A DNA stretch of 64,000 bases from the NCBI GenBank assembly GCA_963575745.1, contig CAUYUJ010018643.1, forward strand, positions 17,501 to 81,500, in the 5' to 3' direction. A model generated the notes under the pieces. The model saw nothing but the letters and a program-made list of their open reading frames with translations, was not told where the DNA came from and did not search any database. Both the position numbers and the translations under genes were made by a program. Below, piece by piece: positions 39,671-47,600 of this stretch (position 1 is the first letter of the stretch; each line of letters opens with the position of its first letter). This DNA comes from Prorocentrum cordatum. Its lineage: Eukaryota > Sar > Dinophyceae > Prorocentrales > Prorocentraceae.

Positions 39671-39700
39671 TCTGACCGTCGCCGTATCCATGCAGGGGGT
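38620..39700. repeat. Tetra- and dinucleotide microsatellites
   Basis: (GTATAT)-type DNA near 38625-38780, degenerate CATA repeats from about 38990, nearly pure (CATA)n at 39180-39275, CATG units at 39277-39300, ACATAC-type DNA to 39600, and (AT)n at 39626-39668. The Tyr/Ile/His/Cys-rich ORFs on both strands are repeat translations. Confidence 0.95.
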
Positions 39701-40780
39701 CCAAGAGGCTTGCAGGGTGCTTTTTGGAAGCATTTTTGGCCCCTCTTGGGGGCTGTTTTGGCGTCTCTTGGAATATTTTTTGGGCCTCTTGGGAAGCCGG
39801 GGCCTGTTGGAGGCCTCTGTCGGGGTCCTTGGTGCCTCTCGGGGGCCGTTTTTGGGGTCCCCTTGAGCCGTCTTGGGCGCCTCGTGGGCAGTCTTGGGAT
39901 CCTCTTGGGCCGTCATGGGGGCCTCTTGAGTGCCTCGCCGTCTTGGGCGATCTGGGGGGCGTCTTGGGCTGTCTTGGAGCGTCGGGAAGGCGAGAAGTTG
40001 ATGATGCTGAAAATCTACATTTTACATAAGGGAATTTGGCGGTTTTGGCCTCTTGGGGCTCCCTTGGAAGGCCTCTTGGGGTGTCTTGTGGGCTGTGCTG
40101 GCGTCTCTTGGGGCCTTTTTTGTGCTCTTGGGGAGCTGGGGCCTGTTGGGGGCCTCTGTGGGGGTCCTTGGTGCCACTCGGGGGCCGTTTTGGGGCCCTC
40201 TCCGGCCGTCTTGAGCGTCTCTTGGGCAGTCTTGGGACCCTCTTGGGCCGTCGTGGGGGCCTCTTGAGTGCCTCTCGGGCCGTCTCAGGGCGATCTGGCG
40301 GGCGTCTTGGGCCGTCTTGGAGCGCCGGGAAGGCGAGAAGTTGATGATGCTGAACATGTCCATGAATCAATTGGGATTTGACGATTTTTGCCTCTTAGGA
40401 CTCCCTTGGGAGGCATCTTGGGGTGTCTTCCGGGCTGTGCTGGCGTCTCTTGGGACCTTTTGTGTGCCTCTTGAGGAGCTGGGGCCTGTTGGAGGCCTCT
40501 GTCGGGGTCATTGGTGCCTCTCGGGGGCCGTTTTGGGGCCCACCTGGGCCGTCTTGGGCGCCTCTTGGGCAGTCTTGGGGCCCTCTTGTGCCATTGTGGG
40601 TGCCTCTTGAGTGCCTCTTGGGCCGTCTTGGGGCGATCTGGGGGGCGTCTTGGGCCGTCTTGGAGCGTCGGGAAGGCGAGAAGTTGTTGAAGCTGAATAT
40701 TTACATTTTACACAAGGGGGTTTTGCGACTTTGGCCTCTTGGGGCTCCCTTGGGAGGCCTCTTGGGGTGCCTTGCCTTGG
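39690..40780 (+). repeat. Tandem array of about 343-bp units built from CTTGGGGC phrases
   Basis: Anchor GGAAGGCGAGAAGTTG recurs near 39988, 40330 and 40673. Each copy follows a GTCTTGGAGCG phrase and precedes an AT-richer GCTGAAnATnTACATTTTAC-like segment and a CTCTTGGGGCTCCCTTGG phrase. A fourth, diverged unit lies near 41400. Confidence 0.8.
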
Positions 40781-41599
40781 TGCGAAAAGAGGGCCTCTGG
40801 GACTGTCTTGGGGCCATCGCTGGCGTCTTTTAGCTCTCTTGGCCCAGGTTGGGGCCCTCTTGGAAGCCATCAGGAGCCGTCTTGGGCCCTCCAGGCGCGC
40901 TTCTGGACCCAGGGGTTCCCAGCGGCCGAAGGTCTGGCCGGATCAGTTCTATGTATATAGTTCTGATTCTATCAGTACATGTACATTATGTGTTATACAG
41001 CATACACACATTTAATTATTATACTTATGCGTGTGTGTATATATTTATACACACGTGACATTTATGCATGTATATCTATACATGTATATATACACATATG
41101 TATGCATGTGTATCCCTAAGGGCTTCGCCCGCGGGCCCCCCTCTCTCGGAGAATGGGTTACGCAAGAGTTATGTTGTGAGGCCTGGGCGCCGTCGTGAAG
41201 CAGCGTCGGAGCTCCGAACGGGAGCCACTTGGTTTGGGTCCCCCGTCTCGGGTCACTCTTGGGGCCGTCTTAGGGCCCTCTTGGGCCGTCTTGGGGATCT
41301 CTTGAGCCGTCTTGGGGCCCTCTTCAACCGTCTTGGGGCGCTCTTCAGAGCCTCTCGGGCCGTCTTGGGGCGGTCTTCCAGGGCCTCTTGGGCCGTCTTG
41401 AAGCGTCGGAAGACCGAAAAGGCGAGCGTGCCAAAATCCACCGACAGCCTAAGGAGCATCACAGATGTTGGCCTCTCGGGCTCATCTTGGGGGTGCTCTT
41501 GGAGCGCTCTTGGGGGCCTCTTAGGGGCCTCTTGGGCGGTCTTCGGACCATCTTGGGCGCCTTGGAGCACTCTTGGGCCGTCTCGGAGGCATCTTGTTC

Positions 41600-41910
41600 C
41601 GTCTTGGACGCCTTTTATGTCAGATTGTGGCCTCGAAGGTGCAATATTGCATACTCTGTCAAGTTTTATGATTTCGGGGGCGCGAAGAACGCGTAAGTTA
41701 CAGTGGTGTTTTCCGAGAGAGTATTACCCCGCAGACGCGAATATTAATTATTTTGCGATGAATCATGGTCTCGGGAGCGCGAACACAGCGTAATTTGCCA
41801 GTATGGTCTCGGGGACGCGAGAATTGTAAAATTGATGATTGATTATGGCCTCGAGGGTGCGAATCTGGCGCAGTCTGGGATTCTGGCTTCGGGGGCGCGA
41901 ATCTCATGCA
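41600..41910 (+). repeat. Minisatellite of about 36-42 bp (TGGCCTCGGGGGCGCGAA)
   Basis: Six degenerate units near 41625, 41670, 41768, 41803, 41844 and 41883, each with TCGnGnGnGCGAA followed by an AT-rich spacer. No gene to 42130. Confidence 0.65.
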
Positions 41911-42129
41911 TTCTTTAGTGTCCCATGACCCCGGAGAAAGTTTGACCCCCCCAGGTGGCGGGCTCTTTTTATTATTTTTTCCTTTTTTTGGGGGGGAGCC
42001 CTTCGCGCGGGCTTGAGCAATTCACATCTGGAAGCAGACAGCAGGATTATAATGTTGGAGACTGGAAACTGGACCTAGTGCAGGGAGCAGCAAGCCTTAT
42101 CAATGGAGCCTGGTCCCCACAAGGGCGCA

Positions 42130-42845
42130 TCTATATAAATACAGCTGTGTATACATATGCTTACTTGTACATACAAACATGCATGTATGTATGTTTGTAT
42201 ACATCTATGTATGTGTGTGTAGATGTATAGGTATATAACTATTTATTTGTATTTGTATAATTGCACATACATGTTTATGTGTCTGCATGCGTAAGTAAGG
42301 CACGTGCACCTATATATTCGCTTACATCTAACATTGTATGCATGTATGTATGTATGCCTGTATGCACTCATGTACGTATGTATGGATGTCTGTATGCATG
42401 TGCACGTGCCTGTGTGCATACTTGTTTTCATATGCTATCAAGTAGGTGTTTCATGTATGCATGCACATTTTTATACATACTTACATACATATATCTTTAT
42501 ACATCTATATATATATATACATATGCATATATATATGTATACACGTATGTATGCATGTATGTCTACATGTATATATGTATGTATGCATGCGCGTATGTAT
42601 GCGATACAGGTCGGTTTTTTTGTGTATGTTTGCATGCACGTACGCATTTACCCACGTATACACGTATGCATGCATGCATGCATGCATGTATGCATGCTTG
42701 CCTATATGTATGGAGACATGCATGCATGCATGCATGTATGTCTGTATGTGTGCATTTATTCGTATATGTAGAAATATACGTATGCATGTATGGATGCATA
42801 TATGCAAACTTGTCTGCATGTATGTATGACTACATATATCTATTG
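42130..42845. repeat. TATG/CATG tetranucleotide DNA, left of the retrotransposon
   Basis: Interrupted ATGT/ATGC units. The same kind of DNA resumes at about 49050, directly after the retrotransposon, so the element appears to sit inside one such array. Confidence 0.9.
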
Positions 42846-42934
42846 GTAGATCACCTTGGTATCGTTCTAGCGTTGAGCGGAGTTCGATCAGGATGGCCGT
42901 TGCATCCGTGAGGATGATCTTTATTCTTCTTTTC

Positions 42935-42954
42935 CTTACCCGTTTGGGCTCAAG
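42935..42954 (+). promoter_or_regulatory. Possible spliced-leader relic
   Basis: The 20-mer ending TTTGGGCTCAAG matches the 3' end of the dinoflagellate spliced leader (TTTTGGCTCAAG) at 11 of 12 positions, and about 16 of 20 overall by my alignment from memory. It lies 30 bp before the ORF1 start. It would fit integration of a trans-spliced transcript, or an evolved acceptor context. Confidence 0.4.
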
Positions 42955-42984
42955 GCTCTGAGCGCGCTTTCTGGCGCGTGTCGG

Positions 42985-43578
42985 ATGACATCGGAGTTGC
43001 TGGTCACAGCTGTCGCCGGTATTTCACAGGCGACATACGGTTGGCTGTTGCGGTGCCCGCCGGTGCCGAGCTGCCCGACCTTCTCGTGCCCGGCGATCCC
43101 TCCCTGTCCTAATCTGCATTGCCCTGACTTGCAGTGCCCAGCGTGCCACGCGACCCAGTGTCCGCAGGCGCCGTCGTGCCCTGCCTGCGAGGCGGGAGAA
43201 GAGTGCTCGCGAGACGTGGTGCTGTGCAGCTGGTGGGTGCCCTTTGTGGCCGGCCTACTGACGGGCATCGTGGTCGTGAGCCTAGCTTGGGTGCTCGGCC
43301 TGCTGGTGCGGCTCTGTGTGACGAGGAGCTCGCCGGCGCCGCTGGACTCCAAGGATGGCGTCTCGAGAGGAGAAGGAGGTAGCCTGGGTGAAGTACGGCG
43401 TCCGAGGTGCGCCCTTGTGGCACCAAAGGTTGATCTTGGCGCGCCTGCGGTGCTATCAGGGGGAGTACGTCGTGCTGACGCCGGACGGGGACGTGTACAT
43501 CGAGGATTTGCAGCCCTACCGGAACCCGGACATAGTGGCGGTGGCGTGGGAGACGGTGCCGGGGCGCGTACCGATTGA
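42985..43578 (+). CDS. Retrotransposon ORF1: Cys/Pro-rich single-pass membrane protein
   Basis: Residues 24-68 are a dense series of Cys-Pro pairs (CPPVPSC, CPTFSCP, CPNLHCPDLQCPAC, CPQAPSCPAC), about 15 Cys in 45 residues, suggesting metal binding or a disulfide knot. Residues 83-110 (WWVPFVAGLLTGIVVVSLAW and on) form one strong transmembrane helix. After about residue 120 the frame overlaps the next ORF and is probably not meaningful. I recall related Cys/Pro-plus-TM leaders fused to the next protein in other dinoflagellate elements. If so, a +1 shift near 43330-43360 (programmed or an indel) would join them here. Role unknown; it occupies the first-ORF position. Confidence 0.6.
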   Translation: MTSELLVTAVAGISQATYGWLLRCPPVPSCPTFSCPAIPPCPNLHCPDLQCPACHATQCPQAPSCPACEAGEECSRDVVLCSWWVPFVAGLLTGIVVVSLAWVLGLLVRLCVTRSSPAPLDSKDGVSRGEGGSLGEVRRPRCALVAPKVDLGAPAVLSGGVRRADAGRGRVHRGFAALPEPGHSGGGVGDGAGARTD

Positions 43579-44632
43579 GATCGGCGACGAGACCACCTAC
43601 AACTTCGGAGCCTTCCCCCAGGGACGGCAGTGGGAAAGGTTGCTGGACGAGGCCGACCGCGTGGCCAACGCGGAGGAGCGTCGCCGCGGCCCAGTGGTGC
43701 ACCCACCTGGCGGAGCCGGCGGCGGGGACCTCGGCGCCGGACCCGTGCCTAGTCCGATCGCCGACGCGGGCGCGGCGGGGGAGGTTCGAGGGACTCTCAC
43801 CCCGAGGGAGCGCGACCGTGAGGTTCGCGCGCCCGTCGCGCCCGAGGGCCGCTGGGTGATCGCCGTGGCCAACGGGTCCCTGGGGTTCGCCGTCGGCGAC
43901 GAGGTGGCGATGTCGTCGGACGCCCTGGTCTCGCCCGACGGGCGTATGGGGCTGTTGCCAGCCCCCCGCTCGGCCGATTGGGTCTTCGTGGAGCGTCTGC
44001 GCGCGGACGAGACGCCGGCGGACTACGTTGCCGCGAAGGCTTCTTCGGCTTCGAGCTCGGACGCCCGCGTGCTGGGTGTGCAGTACAACAGCCAGGGGGT
44101 CAGGCAACGGTTGTGGCGCGAGGTGTCGGTGAAGGTGCAGCAGGTCGAGTTCAAGGACTGGCCCATGCCAGGGCCGCGAACGGTGCTCTGGTGCGTACAG
44201 TTCGTGGACCGCCGAGGCGGGGGTCCCATGGACCACCACCGCTGGTGGGTCGCCCACCTGAAGCTGTCCAACACGGACTTCGGGGTTCAGGAGCATGAGC
44301 ACGGGATGCGAGCCTTCCAGTTCTTCGGGGAGTACGACCAGATAGACCTTCCGAATCTGGTGGGGCTCGAAGTGATCTTGAGGCGATGCCAGGTGATAGA
44401 GTTCCACTACGAGAAGAAGAACAAGGGCAGCGAGGCGAACGAGCAGGCGCAGGGGGTGACCCGCGACGAGGCGGCCTACTTCTCTGGCTCACACCGCTTG
44501 GGCGGGGAGGTGATGATCTGCCCCGAGCTGGTGGAGTGGGTTTCGAAGGAGATCGGCCGAGACGTCGAGGTTACCAAGCAGATGAGAACGGCGCGGGAGG
44601 AAGCCAAACTCTCGCGCAAGGATGGCGCATGA
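43355..44632 (+). CDS. Retrotransposon ORF2: gag-position protein of unknown fold
   Basis: 425 residues, ordinary composition, no stop. Notable pieces are VVLTPDGDVYIEDLQPYRNPD (about residues 40-60), a Gly/Ala/Pro-rich linker (residues 110-150), and a conserved-looking C-terminal half with PGPRTVLWCVQFVDRR and HHRWWVAHLKLSNTDFG. I see no CCHC zinc knuckle, protease or capsid motif, so the gag role is inferred from position only. It overlaps ORF1 and its stop (GCATGA) overlaps the ORF3 start by 11 nt, implying coupled reinitiation or a +1 shift. Confidence 0.65.
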   Translation: MASREEKEVAWVKYGVRGAPLWHQRLILARLRCYQGEYVVLTPDGDVYIEDLQPYRNPDIVAVAWETVPGRVPIEIGDETTYNFGAFPQGRQWERLLDEADRVANAEERRRGPVVHPPGGAGGGDLGAGPVPSPIADAGAAGEVRGTLTPRERDREVRAPVAPEGRWVIAVANGSLGFAVGDEVAMSSDALVSPDGRMGLLPAPRSADWVFVERLRADETPADYVAAKASSASSSDARVLGVQYNSQGVRQRLWREVSVKVQQVEFKDWPMPGPRTVLWCVQFVDRRGGGPMDHHRWWVAHLKLSNTDFGVQEHEHGMRAFQFFGEYDQIDLPNLVGLEVILRRCQVIEFHYEKKNKGSEANEQAQGVTRDEAAYFSGSHRLGGEVMICPELVEWVSKEIGRDVEVTKQMRTAREEAKLSRKDGA

Positions 44633-47600
44633 TGATCCAAGGCCAGAGGGCGACCCCACCCTGCTGGCCTTCACACAAGCGGGGGAGCACGATCGAGAAG
44701 GTCGTGCGAGTTTTGTGGCCCAGCGCGACGCTCTTCCCCTGGCTGTTCAGGAGCGCGTTCGACGTGATGAGGGCTGGGAGTCTCTGTCGCGTTCCGTACG
44801 ACGACGCGTGGAGGCCAGAGAGCATCGGTCCGACTGGGAGTCTGACGTGGCACGGGCGCTCAACGAGCTCGGCGGCTACCAGGACACTCCCGCCAGTGAG
44901 TCTGTCGGTGGTTGCACCGACGGAGCCTCGCCGGCGCAATTCAGGCCTCTTGTGTACGACCTCGGGCTGTCGCACGTTCGTGAGTGCGTTGCCCAGTGGG
45001 GGAAGCCTCCCGCCGACCTCACCTGCCGGGGAGCCTTTCGAGAGCTCCAGGCGTCCCACAGCTATCAGGGGTCCCCTGTCTCTGTGGCCCCTCTGAACCT
45101 TGACCTTCTCAGCCTTCCTTCTGCTGGGGCGCCCCAGGACCTGGGGGGTCTCGTCGAGAATGGCCGCGATGAAGTTCGGAAGTTTGTTGAAGACTACCTC
45201 TTGCCAAAGGATCAGGCGGGCGAGCGTTTGAGCTCGAACGGGGTCCCTAAACGCCCCTACCTCGATCCTCTCCTCCATCGTCCTCGTGAATATGAGCGTG
45301 TCATCCGGGCTCTTGCTCAACGTGGGATGCTTGAATTCGGTTTAGAAGCAAAAGAGCAGTGTGGCCTTTTTTCGGTCTGGAAGAAAAACAGGACCCAGCG
45401 TTTAATCATTGATGCCCGTAGGTCTAACTGTTGGTTTAAGGATCCGCCGAAAACTCGTCTTGCCTCGGGGGACTCTTTTTCACGTTTGTTTGCCGCGGCC
45501 GACCTGGCCCTTGAGTTGGGCCAGGCCGACATCCAGGGTGCTTTTTACCAAATGGCCCTGCCCAAGCCCATCAGGCCCTACTTTGGTCTCGGGAAGGTTC
45601 GGGCGGGACGCGTAGGTGTCACCCGTGCTGTAGAGGGGGCCTCTGTAGGGCCCAACACGTGGATCTTCCCAAGGCTGAAGGTGCTGGCGATGGGTTGGAC
45701 GCATGCCCTCAACTGGTGTCAGAGAGTTCTGGAAGCTGCGTGTGATCGGGTCCCGGGCCTCAACAACGACTCCCGCGTCCAGGGCCACCGAGCCCCCCCT
45801 GATCTACGACCAGTTGCACACGCAGCGTATGTTGACAACTTCGTGGCCTTCTCTCAGTCTGCAGGAAAAACTCGGTCGGCGGCCGAAGGAGTTTCGAGTG
45901 AGCTCGAGCGTGTAGGTCTGCGAGCTCATCCTGTTGAGGCAGGGCCAGGAGGCGAGGCTCTTGGCTGGGTGTTTTCGAGTGATCGCCCCCTGGTGCTTGG
46001 AAAAGAGAGACGGGTGTGGCGTCTTCGTCTTGCACTTCAACACGCTTCGCGTCTGCGCTACCTGAGCGGGAAGCAGGTCGAGGTTCTTGTGGGCCACTGC
46101 ACTCATCTGTTTCTTCTTCATCGGGAGCTCCTGTCGGTCTTCAGCGGGGTGTATGCTTTCATCGGGCGTCATCGTGGGGAGAGCGTCGGAGTCTGGGATG
46201 TGGTTCGACGCGAGTTGCGGTGGGCCTCCTGTCTTATCTGCTTTTGCTCCAGGGACCTGTGCGCCCCCATCTACACGCGTGTCCTGGCCACTGACGCTTC
46301 TGAGTGGGGTCTTGGGGTGACGGAGACCGTGGGCCTGGAGGCCGACGTGAAGCACGCCATGAGCTTTTCAGAGGCCTGGAGGTTCAAGGAGGGTGGAGAA
46401 GGGGCCCGTGAGCAGGCCCGGGAGCGGATCGAGGAGGCGAAGATGACGGGGGAGAAGGCAGAGAGCGCTGACGTGCCGGAGGGCGTGGACGTCTACGCCC
46501 GGCTGGAGCGGGGGGTTGACCTCGTGCCTCGATCCCTTGTCGGAGGCCCTTGGAGGACAGTGAGATCGCAAGCTTGGGATCGTCCTGAGAGTATTCCTGT
46601 TTTGGAGACCAGAGCTGCCCTATGGGGACTTCGACGCATGCTACGGAACAGCCAGACATGGCACAAACGTGTTCTCATCCTCAGCGACTCGATGTCGCCT
46701 GTTCTGGCTCTGAGCAAGGGCCGAACGTCTGCGCCCGGGATGCTCCGAGTTGTCCGGCGCTGGGCTGCCCTGGCGCGTGTGTCGGGATGTTCCGTCTACC
46801 TGAGGTGGATCTCGAGCGAGGAGAACCCTGCTGATGCTCCCTCGCGGAGGGGGCTACTGCCGCCGGCCGCCGTCGCCAGGCGTGGAGCTGGCATCACTGC
46901 CGCGTGCCCCGACCTCGGCCGAGGTCCACGGGGCGGCAGCGCAGCCGCTGCCCTGGCTGCCCCGGGAGGCGTCGGCCCGCACTGGCAGGCCGCGAGCGCG
47001 AGACCCGGCCCTGCGGGGCAAGAGGGGATCGGCGCCCGTCGCGGCCCTGCCGAGGGACCACGCGCTGGAGGGGGTCGGGCCGCTGGCGCCGGCGCGACGC
47101 CGGGCGCAGCCGCAGGTCCGACGTGCCGCTGCTCGCGCGGTTGCCCGCCGGGGCTCGGCTGCTACGAGGGCTCCGGAGCTGGCGAGGCTGAGCTACCTCC
47201 AGGCGGCCAGCGTCCGGCCGCGCGCCCAGCAGCTTTACCTGGAGAGCTGGCAGAGCTCCGTGGGCTGGGCACGGTGCCGCCTCCTCCCTCTCGAGTCGGC
47301 GAAGCAGGTCGACGACGCGCTCGTGGACTTCTTCGGCTACCAGTACTTCGAGGGGGCGCACTCCAGCCTGGGCTCGCGCCTGGTGTCGGCGGCGTGCTAC
47401 TTCAACCCGCAGTGGGGACGTCAGAAGGGCTCCCATCTGGCGGCTGCCCGCCAGGCTCTCCGGGGATGGAGTCTGAAGTGCCCAAGCATGTCGCGGCTGC
47501 CGACGCCGTGGGGGGTGGTCTGCCTGTTGTGCGACTGGCTGGTCCGCAGCGACCGGTGGTCCATGGCGGTGGCCGTGCTGATGTGCGTGGTGTTCTACCT

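Noticed and set aside
43109-44407. 432-codon minus-strand ORF opposite retrotransposon ORF2
   Set aside because: Antisense shadow of a real GC-rich coding frame; His/Arg/Pro-rich without motif.
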